From NCBI GenBank assembly GCA_930633495.1, contig CAKNFJ010000001.1, forward strand, positions 3,123,001 through 3,187,000: a DNA stretch of 64,000 nucleotides, written 5' to 3'. Every line of letters starts with the position of its first letter. Positions within the stretch are counted from its first letter, which is position 1. Position numbers and translations under genes: made by a program. Origin of the DNA: Hyphomicrobiales bacterium (GTDB taxonomy: Bacteria; Pseudomonadota; Alphaproteobacteria; Rhizobiales; Beijerinckiaceae). Below, piece by piece: positions 11,335 to 21,610 of the stretch. Below the pieces are notes generated by a model. The model was not told where the DNA came from. It did not search any database and worked only from the letters and a program-made list of their open reading frames with translations.

Positions 11335-11373
11335 AAATCGCATACAAAAAAATGCTCAATAAGTATGCGATTT
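11335..11373. promoter_or_regulatory. Paired GntR-like operator, amidohydrolase side
   Basis: A perfect 11-base inverted repeat, AAATCGCATAC at 11335-11345 and GTATGCGATTT at 11363-11373. The GCATAC and GTATGC cores are 23 bp apart centre to centre. The core nearest the amidohydrolase gene lies 33 bp from its ATG. Cores of the type (T)NGTATACNA are common for GntR-family regulators; no GntR gene is in this window. Confidence 0.6.
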
Positions 11374-11478
11374 AATGGATGTCACGCCAAGGCCTCGCGT
11401 CGATTTTTGTTGCGCTCAGCGCGGGTAGGCGCGGCATGCCTCGCGTTTTTTGATCTGCGATGACTCATTGCGTAAATT

Positions 11479-11512
11479 ATCGTATACAATCTCTCGGAGA
11501 TTCTGTATGCAT
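11479..11512. promoter_or_regulatory. Paired GntR-like operator, transporter side
   Basis: ATCGTATACAAT at 11479-11490 and CTGTATGCAT at 11503-11512. The GTATAC and GTATGC cores are 23 bp apart centre to centre, the same spacing as in the pair at 11335-11373, and the proximal core ends 33 bp before the substrate-binding-protein ATG. The arrangement mirrors the other promoter of this divergent region. Confidence 0.6.
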
Positions 11513-11542
11513 CTATCAACAACGCAAGGTGAGGGGAAGACA

Positions 11543-13108
11543 ATGAAACGCGGTCTGATGGCGCTCGCCGGCGCCTTTGCTGTCCTGATGGCGCAAGCTG
11601 CCGATGCGCAGACGCTGCGCTGGTCGGCCCCCGGAGACGTCGTCTCCTTCGATCCGAATGCGCAGCTCGACAGCTTCACGCAGAACATCCAGCTCATGGT
11701 CTATGACACGCTGGTGCGTCGCAATCGCAAGCTCGAGATCGAGCCCGGCCTGGCGGCGTCCTGGCAGGTCGTCGAGCCGACGCGCTGGCGCTTCAAGCTG
11801 CGCCCCGGCGTCAAGTTCCACGACGGCGAGGCCTTCACCGCCGACGACGTCGTCACCACGGTGATGCGCACCATCGATCCGGATTCGCGCAACAAGGGCA
11901 ATCTCGCGACGGTGGTCAAGGCCGAGAAGGTCGACGACATGACCGTCGATCTGGTGCTGAGCGGCCCCTACCCGCTGCTGCTCAACGACCTCACCGGCAT
12001 ATTCGTGATGAGCAAGGGCTGGCTCGAGAAGAACAACGCCCTGAAGCCGGGCAACACCTCGACCGGCGTCACCACCTTCGCCTCGACCCATGCCAATGGC
12101 ACCGGCCCGTTCAAGCTCGAAAGCTATGCGCCGGATTCGAAGACCGTGATGACGGTCAACGAAGGCTGGTGGGACAAGCCCGAGCACAACCTCAAGCGCA
12201 TCGAATTCCGGCCGATCAAGTCCGATGCGACCCGCGTTGCCGCCCTGCTTTCCGGCGAGATCGACATGATCTCGTCGCTGCCGCTGCAGGACGTGCCGCG
12301 CGTCTCCGGCACGCAGGGCTTCAAGGTCGTCGAGGATCCCTCGCTCCGGCTGATCTTCCTCGGCTTCAACTGGAAGTCCGAGCTCTACGCCGACCCCGGC
12401 AAGAAGAACCCGCTGCTCGACCCCAAGGTCCGTCAGGCGCTCTGGCACGCCGTCGATCTCGACGCCATCCAGAAGCGCATCATGCGCGGCAAGTCGCGCA
12501 ACACCGGCACGATGGTGGCGCCGCCGGTGCCGGGCTATGTGGCTGAGATCGACAAGCCGCTGGCCTTCGACCTGGCGCAGTCGAAGAAGCTCCTGACCGA
12601 GGCCGGCTATCCGAACGGCTTCAAGACCGGCCTGACATGCACCAATGATCGCTATATCGCCGACGAGCAGCTCTGCCTCGCCATCGCCGGCATGTGGACA
12701 AAGGCCGGCATCCAGGTCGATGTGAAGACCGAGAGCAAGGCGACCTATTTCCCGCGCCAGGACCGCGGCGAGCTCGATGTCTGGATGCTGGGCTGGGCGA
12801 CGCTGCCCCAGATGGACGGCTTCAGCGTGCTCTCCGGCATCTTCGCCTCGCGCAAGGACGGTTTCGGCGGCTCCAATGCCGGCGGCATGGTCGTGCCGGC
12901 GCTCGACGATCTGGCGCGCAAGACCGCCGTCGAGCTCGACGAGACCAAGCGCCGCGCCCTGATGGGCGAAGCCTTCAAGATCGCCAAGGATCAGGCGCTC
13001 TTCATTCCGCTGCACCAGCAGCCGCTGGCCTGGGCGATGAAGACGAATGTCGACATGCCGCAGTTCCCGGACGAATACGTCCGCCCCTGGTTCGCCAAAG
13101 TGAACTGA
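11543..13108 (+). CDS. ABC transporter substrate-binding protein, family 5 (DppA-like)
   Basis: Periplasmic solute receptor of 521 residues with a signal peptide (MKRGLMALAGAFAVLMAQAADAQ, cleavage near AQ). Family-5 landmarks are visible: PGLAASWQVVEPTRWRFKLR, GVKFHDGEAFTADDVV and GTGPFKLESYAPD. It belongs to the dipeptide/oligopeptide/nickel group, which also binds many non-peptide solutes. The ATG at 11543 has AGGTGAGGGG upstream; earlier in-frame codons run through the operator region. It leads a four-gene importer unit ending at 16725 and is divergent from two amidohydrolases, so its ligand is plausibly their substrate. Confidence 0.93.
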   Translation: MKRGLMALAGAFAVLMAQAADAQTLRWSAPGDVVSFDPNAQLDSFTQNIQLMVYDTLVRRNRKLEIEPGLAASWQVVEPTRWRFKLRPGVKFHDGEAFTADDVVTTVMRTIDPDSRNKGNLATVVKAEKVDDMTVDLVLSGPYPLLLNDLTGIFVMSKGWLEKNNALKPGNTSTGVTTFASTHANGTGPFKLESYAPDSKTVMTVNEGWWDKPEHNLKRIEFRPIKSDATRVAALLSGEIDMISSLPLQDVPRVSGTQGFKVVEDPSLRLIFLGFNWKSELYADPGKKNPLLDPKVRQALWHAVDLDAIQKRIMRGKSRNTGTMVAPPVPGYVAEIDKPLAFDLAQSKKLLTEAGYPNGFKTGLTCTNDRYIADEQLCLAIAGMWTKAGIQVDVKTESKATYFPRQDRGELDVWMLGWATLPQMDGFSVLSGIFASRKDGFGGSNAGGMVVPALDDLARKTAVELDETKRRALMGEAFKIAKDQALFIPLHQQPLAWAMKTNVDMPQFPDEYVRPWFAKVN

Positions 13109-13121
13109 GCGAGGTCGCGCC

Positions 13122-14093
13122 GTGATCGCCTCCATCGGTTCACGCCTCGGGCAGGCCGTCCTCGTCATGCTCGCGGTGACGGCCATCGCCTTCGTGATGT
13201 TCCGCTATGTCGGCGATCCGGTCGCGATGATGTCGCGCGAGGATGCGAGCCCCGCCGAGAAGGCGGAGCTGCGCGCCTCGCTCGGGCTCGACCGGCCGGT
13301 GCTGGTCCAGTACGGCGACTTCCTCGGCCGCACGTTGAAGGGCGATCTCGGCATCTCCTTCCGCAACCAGCGACCCGTGGTCGATCTGCTCGCCGAGCGC
13401 CTGCCGGCGACGCTGGAGCTGGTGATCGTGGCGACCATCCTGTCGCTCTCGGTCGGGATCCCGCTCGGGGTCTATTGCGCCCTCAAACCGGACGGCGCGC
13501 TGACGCGCGCCATCCAGACGATCTCCCTGGTCGGCATCTCGATGCCGACCTTCGTCACCGGCATCGGCCTGATCCTGATCTTCGCGGTGACATTGCGCTG
13601 GCTGCCCTCCTTCGGGCGCGGCGACGTCGTCCAGATCGGCGGCTGGTCGACCGGCTTCCTGACCCGTTCGGGCTGGGCCTCGCTCATCCTGCCTTCGATC
13701 ACGCTGGCGCTCTACCAGCTCACGCTGATCATGCGGCTGGTGCGGGCCGAGATGATCGACGTGCTCTCCTCCGACTATATCCGCTTCGCCAAGGCGCGGG
13801 GCCTGCCCTCGCGCTACATCAATTTCCGCCTGGCGCTGCGCAATGCGCTGATGCCGGTGGTGACGGTGACGGGCCTCCAGATCGGCTCGCTGATCGCCTT
13901 CGCCATCGTGACGGAGACGGTGTTCCAGTGGCCGGGGATGGGGCTGCTCTTCATCCAGGCGGTCAGCTTCGCCGACGTTCCGGTGATGGCGGCCTACCTG
14001 CTCTTCGTCGGCTTCCTCTTCGTCGTCATCAACATGGTGGTCGACCTCACTTACACCCTGATCGATCCGCGCCTGAGGACGCGCCGCGCATGA
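13122..14093 (+). CDS. ABC transporter permease, DppB/GsiC type
   Basis: Inner-membrane permease of 323 residues with about six transmembrane segments. The N-terminus (IGSRLGQAVLVMLAVTAIAFVMFRY) is the characteristic first helix of the DppB branch, and ALRNALMPVVTVTGLQIGSLIAF carries the EAA-type ATPase-contact loop. It starts at a GTG 13 bp after the binding-protein stop, and its TGA overlaps the next permease start by ATGA. It pairs with the DppC-type permease to form the channel. Confidence 0.94.
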   Translation: MIASIGSRLGQAVLVMLAVTAIAFVMFRYVGDPVAMMSREDASPAEKAELRASLGLDRPVLVQYGDFLGRTLKGDLGISFRNQRPVVDLLAERLPATLELVIVATILSLSVGIPLGVYCALKPDGALTRAIQTISLVGISMPTFVTGIGLILIFAVTLRWLPSFGRGDVVQIGGWSTGFLTRSGWASLILPSITLALYQLTLIMRLVRAEMIDVLSSDYIRFAKARGLPSRYINFRLALRNALMPVVTVTGLQIGSLIAFAIVTETVFQWPGMGLLFIQAVSFADVPVMAAYLLFVGFLFVVINMVVDLTYTLIDPRLRTRRA

Positions 14094-15007
14094 GTCTCGC
14101 CGCTCCCCCCCGGCCGGCCGCGCGCCGGCGCCGCCTGCAGATGCCGGTCTCGGTGATGATCGGGCTCGCCGTCGTCGTGCTGATGCTCGCGGTCGCGCTG
14201 CTCGCACCCTGGATCGCGCCGACCGACCCGACCAATGTCGCGAGCTTCGACCTGATGAATGCGGAGCTGCCGCCGGCCTTCATGCCGGAGGGCGATCCCA
14301 AGCATTGGCTCGGCACCGACAACCAGGGCCGCGACCTGTTCTCGGCGATCCTCTACGGCATGCGCGTCTCGATCGCGATCGGCGGCGGCGCGGTGATCGT
14401 GGCGGCGAGCATCGGCGTGGTGCTCGGCCTGCTTGCCGGCTATTTCGGCGGCTGGGTCGACGTTCTGATCATGCGTGTCGGCGACGTCATCCTCAGCCTG
14501 CCGACCATCCTGCTCGCGCTCCTGGTCAGCGGTATCGCCCGCGCGGTCTTCCCGGAGGCGGGGACGGCGCAATGGGCGCCGGTGATCCTGATCGGCGCCA
14601 TCGCCATCCATGAATGGGTGCAGTACGCCCGCACCGTGCGCGCCGCCACCATGGTCGAGGCCTCGAAGGACTATGTCCGTGCCGCGCGCGTCATCGGCCT
14701 GCCGCCGCTGCACATCATGGTCCGCCATATCCTGCCGAACGTGATGAGCCCGGTGATGGTGATCGCGACGATCAACCTCGCCGCCGCCGTGCTGACCGAG
14801 GCGACCCTGTCCTTCCTCGGCGTCGGCATGCCGCCGACCTATCCCTCGCTCGGCACGCTGATCCGCATCGGCAATGAATTCGTCTTCTCGGGCATCTGGT
14901 GGATCGCGGTCTTCCCGGCCGTCACGCTGGTCGTGCTCGTGCTCGCGGTCAACGTCGTCGGCGACTGGCTGCGCGACCGCTTCAACCCGAAGCTGAAGGG
15001 GCGCTGA
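14090..15007 (+). CDS. ABC transporter permease, DppC/GsiD type
   Basis: Second permease, 305 residues, with an N-terminal cytoplasmic arginine-rich tail, then a first helix near residues 20-40, the DppC-branch motif HWLGTDNQGRDLFSAILYGMRVS, and the ATPase-contact loop HILPNVMSPVMVIATINLAAA. The ATG at 14090 overlaps the upstream stop (ATGA), and its TGA overlaps the ATPase gene start (TGATG), giving tight translational coupling through the operon. Confidence 0.94.
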   Translation: MSLAAPPRPAARRRRLQMPVSVMIGLAVVVLMLAVALLAPWIAPTDPTNVASFDLMNAELPPAFMPEGDPKHWLGTDNQGRDLFSAILYGMRVSIAIGGGAVIVAASIGVVLGLLAGYFGGWVDVLIMRVGDVILSLPTILLALLVSGIARAVFPEAGTAQWAPVILIGAIAIHEWVQYARTVRAATMVEASKDYVRAARVIGLPPLHIMVRHILPNVMSPVMVIATINLAAAVLTEATLSFLGVGMPPTYPSLGTLIRIGNEFVFSGIWWIAVFPAVTLVVLVLAVNVVGDWLRDRFNPKLKGR

Positions 15008-16725
15008 TGCAACCCGCCGCGCTCGCCATCACCGACCTCACCGTCGACTATCCGCTCGCGGACGGTTCGGTCGTCACGGCCGTCAGCGACGTGAACCTCA
15101 CGGTCGCGCCCGGCGAAATCCATGCGCTGGTCGGCGAATCCGGCGCCGGCAAGACCACCATCGGCAACGCGCTGATGGGGCTGCTGCAGGCGCCCGGCCG
15201 CGTCGCCAAGGGCCAGATCGAGATCGGCGGCAAGCCGGTCGATATCCGCACCGGCCGCACCGAGGGCATCGTGCAGGGGAGGGATGTCGGGGCCATCTTC
15301 CAGGATCCGATGACCTCGCTGAATCCGCTGTTCACGGTGGAGAGCCAGCTCGGCGAGACGATGCGGCACCATCTCGGCCTCAGCCGCGCCGAAGCGCGCG
15401 AGCGCTCGCTCGAGCTGCTGCGCGCGGTCGGCATTCCCGAACCGGAACGCCGGCTGAAAGCCTACCCGCACCAGCTCTCCGGCGGACAGCGCCAGCGCGT
15501 GGTGATCGCCGCTGCCCTGTGCTGCGACCCCAAGCTGATCGTCGCCGACGAGCCGACCACCGCGCTCGACGTCTCCGTGCAGGCCCAGATCCTCAAGCTG
15601 ATCCGCGGCCTCGCCGATGAGCGCGGCGTCGGCATCCTGCTGGTCACCCACAATATAGGCGTCGTGGCGGAGGTCGCCGACCGCGTCACCATCATGCTGA
15701 AGGGCAAGGTGGTGGAAAGCGGGCCTGTGGCGCAGGTTCTCGGCGCCCCGCAGCACCCTTACGCCAAGGCCTTGATCGGGGCTGTGCCGCGCGTCGACGT
15801 CAAGCTGCCGCGCCTGCCCGTACCGGCGCAGGAAAGCGCGGGCACCGCCGCGGCGCGCGAGCAGGTGCGCGCCCGCATCGGCGTCGGCGACGGCCCGCAG
15901 GCGGGGGCGCTCGCGGTCGATGATCTCGTCGTCGAGTACGGCGCGCGCGGTGGCTGGCTGTTCGGCGGGGGCTCGCGCGTCTTCCGGGCGGTGAAGGGGG
16001 TCTCCTTCACCGTCGAGCCCGGCGAGATCTTCGGCCTTGTCGGCGAATCCGGCTGCGGCAAGACGACCGTCGCCAACACCATCGCCGGCCTTGCGAAGCC
16101 GACCTCCGGCTCGGTTACGCTGGGCGGGCAGCCGATCGGCGTCAAGCGGGGCGGGGCGCCGCGCAAGGCGCTGCAGATGGTGTTCCAGGACCCCTATTCG
16201 GCGCTCAATCCGCGCCTGCGCATCTCGACCGCCATCGCCGAGCCGATCGCCTTCTACCATCTCGCCGCCACCAGGGCTGATGCCGTGGAGGATGCGGCGC
16301 TGCTGCTCGAGTCCGTTGGGCTTGACCGGGAGGCCGGCGCGCGCTTTCCGCACGCCTTCTCCGGCGGGCAGCGCCAGCGCATCGCGATCGCGCGTGCGCT
16401 CGCACCGCGGCCGCGCTTCCTCGTCTGCGACGAGCCGACCTCGTCGCTCGACGTCTCGGTGCAGGCGCAGATCCTCAACCTTCTCAAGGATTTGCGTGAT
16501 CTCGCGGGACTCTCCATTCTGTTCATCAGCCACGATCTCGCCGTGGTCCGGCAGATGTGCGACCGCATCGCGGTGATGAGGGGTGGCGAGATCGTCGAGC
16601 AGGCCCCGACCGAGGAGCTCTTCGCAGCCCCGACCCATCCCTATACGCGGGAACTGCTCTCGCTCGTTCCCTCGCTTGACAAGATCGCCCGGGATCCGGC
16701 GGCGCTGGGCGCAACGAGCGCCTGA
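15007..16725 (+). CDS. Fused dual ATP-binding protein (DppD-DppF type)
   Basis: One 572-residue chain with two ABC ATPase domains, powering import through the two permeases. Domain 1: Walker [10 protein letters not shown] (about residues 43-51), signature LSGGQRQRV, Walker [13 protein letters not shown]. Domain 2: Walker [10 protein letters not shown] (about residue 345), signature FSGGQRQRI, Walker [13 protein letters not shown]. Each has the C-terminal oligopeptide-family segment ([24 protein letters not shown]). Both halves look catalytically complete. Fusion of the two Dpp ATPases is seen in GsiA-like systems. Last gene of the importer unit, followed by stem-loops. Confidence 0.95.
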   Translation: MQPAALAITDLTVDYPLADGSVVTAVSDVNLTVAPGEIHALVGESGAGKTTIGNALMGLLQAPGRVAKGQIEIGGKPVDIRTGRTEGIVQGRDVGAIFQDPMTSLNPLFTVESQLGETMRHHLGLSRAEARERSLELLRAVGIPEPERRLKAYPHQLSGGQRQRVVIAAALCCDPKLIVADEPTTALDVSVQAQILKLIRGLADERGVGILLVTHNIGVVAEVADRVTIMLKGKVVESGPVAQVLGAPQHPYAKALIGAVPRVDVKLPRLPVPAQESAGTAAAREQVRARIGVGDGPQAGALAVDDLVVEYGARGGWLFGGGSRVFRAVKGVSFTVEPGEIFGLVGESGCGKTTVANTIAGLAKPTSGSVTLGGQPIGVKRGGAPRKALQMVFQDPYSALNPRLRISTAIAEPIAFYHLAATRADAVEDAALLLESVGLDREAGARFPHAFSGGQRQRIAIARALAPRPRFLVCDEPTSSLDVSVQAQILNLLKDLRDLAGLSILFISHDLAVVRQMCDRIAVMRGGEIVEQAPTEELFAAPTHPYTRELLSLVPSLDKIARDPAALGATSA

Positions 16726-16747
16726 CGGCCGGCAAGTCCAAGGCTCG

Positions 16748-16766
16748 GCCGGGCAGGTTGCCCGGC
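16748..16766 (+). terminator. Stem-loop after the importer operon
   Basis: GCCGGGC (16748-16754), loop AGGTT, GCCCGGC (16760-16766), 22 bp after the ATPase stop. There is no T tract, so it may only protect the 3' end; a larger hairpin repeat follows at 16785. Confidence 0.4.
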
Positions 16767-16784
16767 GACGCCCGCGCCCGCTCG

Positions 16785-16886
16785 CTAGAGCAATTCCGCA
16801 ATTCTCCGAACCGCGGAATTGCTCTAGGCCTTTGTTTTACCGCGTTTTCTTCACGCGAACCGGTGTCCACTTCGCTCGAAAACGCT

Positions 16887-16890
<4 letters not shown>
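16785..16890. repeat. Two-hairpin intergenic repeat, copy 1
   Basis: First hairpin: perfect 15-base arms CTAGAGCAATTCCGC (16785-16799) and GCGGAATTGCTCTAG (16813-16827). A second part includes CCGCGTTTTCTTCACGCG and ends TTCGCTCGAAAACGCTCTAG. A diverged copy is at 23083-23186. It lies between convergent genes; its last bases supply the TAG stop of the biotin carboxylase gene at 16887-16889. Confidence 0.75.
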
Positions 16891-18884
<1,994 letters not shown>

Positions 18885-18889
18885 CGGGG

Positions 18890-20488
18890 TTACATCCGGT
18901 AGACCGGGCGATGCCCGGGCAGGTCGATCTCGCGGGCGGCGAGCGAGAGGCACAAGCCGATGACGTCACGGGTCTGCGCCGGCTCGATGATGCCGTCGTC
19001 CCAGAGCCGGGCCGTGGCGTAATAGGGCGTGCTCTGCTCCTCGAACTGGCGGCGCGTCTCGCGGTCGAGCTTCTCGATCTCGCTGTCGTCGGCGCCGCCG
19101 CGCGTCAGGCTGGACCGCCTCAGCTCGGTGACCACCGTCGCCGCGACGTCGGGCGACATCGTCGCGATCCGCGCATTCGGCCAGGCGAAGAGAAAGCGCG
19201 GCTGGAAGCCACGGCCGCACATGCCGTAATTGCCGGCCCCGTAGGAGCCGCCGATGATGACGGTGTAGCGCGGTACGCGCGCATTCGAGACGGCATAGAC
19301 CAGCTTCGCCGAATGCTTGGCGATGCCGCCGCGCTCGGCCTCGGTCCCGATCATGAAGCCGGTGATGTTCTGCAGGAACAGCAGCGGAATGCGACGCTGG
19401 TCGCAAAGTTCGATGAAATGCGCGCCCTTGACCGCGCTCTCGGAGAACAGCACGCCGTTATTGGCGAGGATGCCGACGGGCTGGCCATGGATATGGGCGA
19501 AGCCGGTGACCAGCGTCGCGCCATAATCCGGCTTGAAGGCGTCGAAGACGCTGCCATCGACCATGCGGGCGATGATTTCGCGCACGTCGAAGGGCTGTTT
19601 CAGGTCTGTGCCGACGATGGCCTCGATCTCGGCGGGATCGTAGAGCGGCGCGGTAACGGAGCGCGACGGAGTGCGCGGCGGCGCCGGCCAGTTGAGCGCG
19701 CCGACGATGTCGCGGAGCTTCGCGATCGCTGCGAACTCGTCTTCGGCGAGATAGTCGCTGACGCCGGAGACCTGGGTGTGCATCTCGGCCCCGCCCAGCG
19801 TCTCGCCGTCGACGATCTCGTTGATCGCTGCCTTGACGATCGGCGGCCCGCCGAGATGGATGCGGCCGGTGCCGCGCACCATCACGACCTCGTCGGAAAG
19901 GGCGGGGATATAGGCGCCGCCCGCCGTGCAGCCGCCGAACACCGCCGAGATCTGGGGCAGTCCGGCCGCCGACATCCGGCATTGCTGCAGGAAGGTTCCG
20001 CCGAAATGATCGCGGTCGGGGAAGACGCGGTCCTGCTCCGGCAGGAAGGCGCCGCCGCAATCGACGAGATAGAGGCAGGGCAAACGGTTCTCGAAGGCGA
20101 TCTCCTGTGCCCGCAGATGCTTCTTGACCGTCTCGTGGAAGAAGGAGCCGCCCTTCACCGTCGCATCGTTGGCGATGATCATGCAGGGCGTGCCGCAGAC
20201 GACGCCGATGCCGGTGACGATGCCGGCTGCCGGCACCTCGTTGCCGTAGAGCTCCCAGGCCGCCAGGGCCGAGAGTTCGAGGAAGGGCGATAGCGGGTCG
20301 ACCAGCAGGTCGACCCGCTCGCGCACCGGGATCTTGCCGCGCTCGCGATGGCGCGCCTGCAGCTTCTCGCCGCCACCGGCAAGAACATGCGCGTGACGCT
20401 CCCGCAAGGTATCGAGCAAGGCCCCGTAGGCGGCCCGTTTTCGCTGCTGCTCGGCACCGCCGCCGATCCTGCTTTCGATGACCGGCAT
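18890..20488 (-). CDS. Acyl-CoA carboxylase beta subunit (carboxyltransferase)
   Basis: Moves the carboxyl group from biotin to an acyl-CoA. The 532 residues show the carboxyltransferase N-domain (KIPVRERVDLLVDPLSPFLE, NDATVKGGSFFHETVKKHLR) and C-domain (NNGVLFSESAVKGAHFIELC, NITGFMIGTEAERGGIAKH, GGSYGAGNYGMCGRGFQPR), closest in pattern to methylcrotonyl-CoA carboxylase beta. First gene of a two-gene unit; its promoter region carries a CCTACC/GGTAGG palindrome 62 bp upstream and is divergent from a TetR gene, its likely repressor. Confidence 0.93.
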   Translation of the reverse strand: MPVIESRIGGGAEQQRKRAAYGALLDTLRERHAHVLAGGGEKLQARHRERGKIPVRERVDLLVDPLSPFLELSALAAWELYGNEVPAAGIVTGIGVVCGTPCMIIANDATVKGGSFFHETVKKHLRAQEIAFENRLPCLYLVDCGGAFLPEQDRVFPDRDHFGGTFLQQCRMSAAGLPQISAVFGGCTAGGAYIPALSDEVVMVRGTGRIHLGGPPIVKAAINEIVDGETLGGAEMHTQVSGVSDYLAEDEFAAIAKLRDIVGALNWPAPPRTPSRSVTAPLYDPAEIEAIVGTDLKQPFDVREIIARMVDGSVFDAFKPDYGATLVTGFAHIHGQPVGILANNGVLFSESAVKGAHFIELCDQRRIPLLFLQNITGFMIGTEAERGGIAKHSAKLVYAVSNARVPRYTVIIGGSYGAGNYGMCGRGFQPRFLFAWPNARIATMSPDVAATVVTELRRSSLTRGGADDSEIEKLDRETRRQFEEQSTPYYATARLWDDGIIEPAQTRDVIGLCLSLAAREIDLPGHRPVYRM

Positions 20489-20548
20489 CCTGTCCAGCCC
20501 CTCTCGTGTTGCCGCTCCGCCGGCTTGCCAGCGAGGTCTGATTTCGAT

Positions 20549-20566
20549 ACCTACCTAGCGGTAGGG
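20549..20566. promoter_or_regulatory. TetR-type operator of the carboxylase genes
   Basis: CCTACC (20550-20555), TAGC, GGTAGG (20560-20565), a perfect palindrome in the divergent region between the carboxylase beta-subunit gene (start 20488) and the TetR gene (start 20764). Symmetry and position fit a TetR-family site; regulator pairing is inferred. Confidence 0.55.
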
Positions 20567-20763
20567 AGCGGTGCAAGAAAAATGCGAAACCGGCCTGATG
20601 GCGCCTTTGACGAGGCAGTGTCGAGGTGGTGCAGGCCAGGCTTCGCCGGCACATCCTCGCATGCTCAGGCGGAGGAGCAGGTGCTGCGTGGCAGATGTGC
20701 GGACGCCGCTTGGGGAGAGGTCGTCGGGCGGCCCGGTGGCGGCGAGACAATGGAGTTGGCTTC

Positions 20764-21384
20764 ATGACGGCAAACGCCGCCCGGACCGCCGTATCGGAGA
20801 TGTCCCCCGCCGCGACTGTGGCGGGCGGGGCGCGGCGCCAGATCCTGGACGCTGCCGCCTTGCTGCTCCGGCAGGGCTACGACGCCACGACCACGCGCGC
20901 CATCGCCAAACAGGTGGGCATCAAGGCGGGCAGCATCTATCACCACTACGCATCGAAGGACGACATCGTCAGCGCCGTCGTCAACGAGGGTGTGCGCGTC
21001 GTTCATGACGCGGTGGTCGAGGCGCTCGAGAAGCTGGGCCCCGAGGCGACGCCGCGCCAGCGCCTGCAGGCCGCGATCAAGGCACATCTTTTGTCCTTGC
21101 TGGAGCATGGCGATTTCACGTCCGCCAGCATCCGCGCCTTCGCGTTCCTGCCGGCTTCGATCCAGGATGGCTGCCGGGCCGAGCGCCGCCGCTATGAGGA
21201 GATCTGGCGCGGGCTGATCGGTGAGGCCGCGGCAGCTGGGTTGATCGAGCCGACGGTTTCGCAGGATGCCGTGCGCCTGCTGATCCTCGGCGCGGTCAAC
21301 TGGTCGGGCGAATGGTACCGCCCCGATGGCATGGGGATCGACGAGATCGCGCAGCACTTCGCGGCCAGCATTCTGCGCGCTTAG
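20764..21384 (+). CDS. TetR family transcriptional regulator
   Basis: A 206-residue repressor with an N-terminal helix-turn-helix (RRQILDAAALLLRQGYDATTTRAIAKQVGIKAGSIYHHYASKDDI in segments from about residue 22) and a ligand domain ending AVNWSGEWYRPDGMGIDEIAQHF, which resembles the KstR2/FadR-like C-terminal region of TetR proteins that respond to acyl-CoA. The ATG at 20764 precedes a polar tail of about 20 residues. It is divergent from the acyl-CoA carboxylase genes with a palindrome between, so it probably represses them and is induced by the pathway acyl-CoA. Confidence 0.9.
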   Translation: MTANAARTAVSEMSPAATVAGGARRQILDAAALLLRQGYDATTTRAIAKQVGIKAGSIYHHYASKDDIVSAVVNEGVRVVHDAVVEALEKLGPEATPRQRLQAAIKAHLLSLLEHGDFTSASIRAFAFLPASIQDGCRAERRRYEEIWRGLIGEAAAAGLIEPTVSQDAVRLLILGAVNWSGEWYRPDGMGIDEIAQHFAASILRA

Positions 21385-21610
21385 TTTCGGGCGGGCGGGA
21401 GGCTTCGTCCCGCTCGTCGGGAGCTATCCGGTCGCGAGGCGCAGGCGATGATCTGGCGTTGTCGGAAAACTGATCCGGTTACGCGGCGAATATTTGCTCT
21501 TTACCGAAAGTAAGGCCATCATGAAAGAACTGCCCCGACCTTTCGAAGCTTCGGAGGCGCAGCAGGGGCAGTCCATTTTGCAGAATCAATGCTGATTTCG
21601 GGGGATCGTC

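Noticed and set aside
21530..21571. CTGCCCC/GGGGCAG pairing before the DUF1254 gene as an operator
   Set aside because: The loop is 28 bases and the arms only 7, so it is weak; I mention it only in the gene entry.
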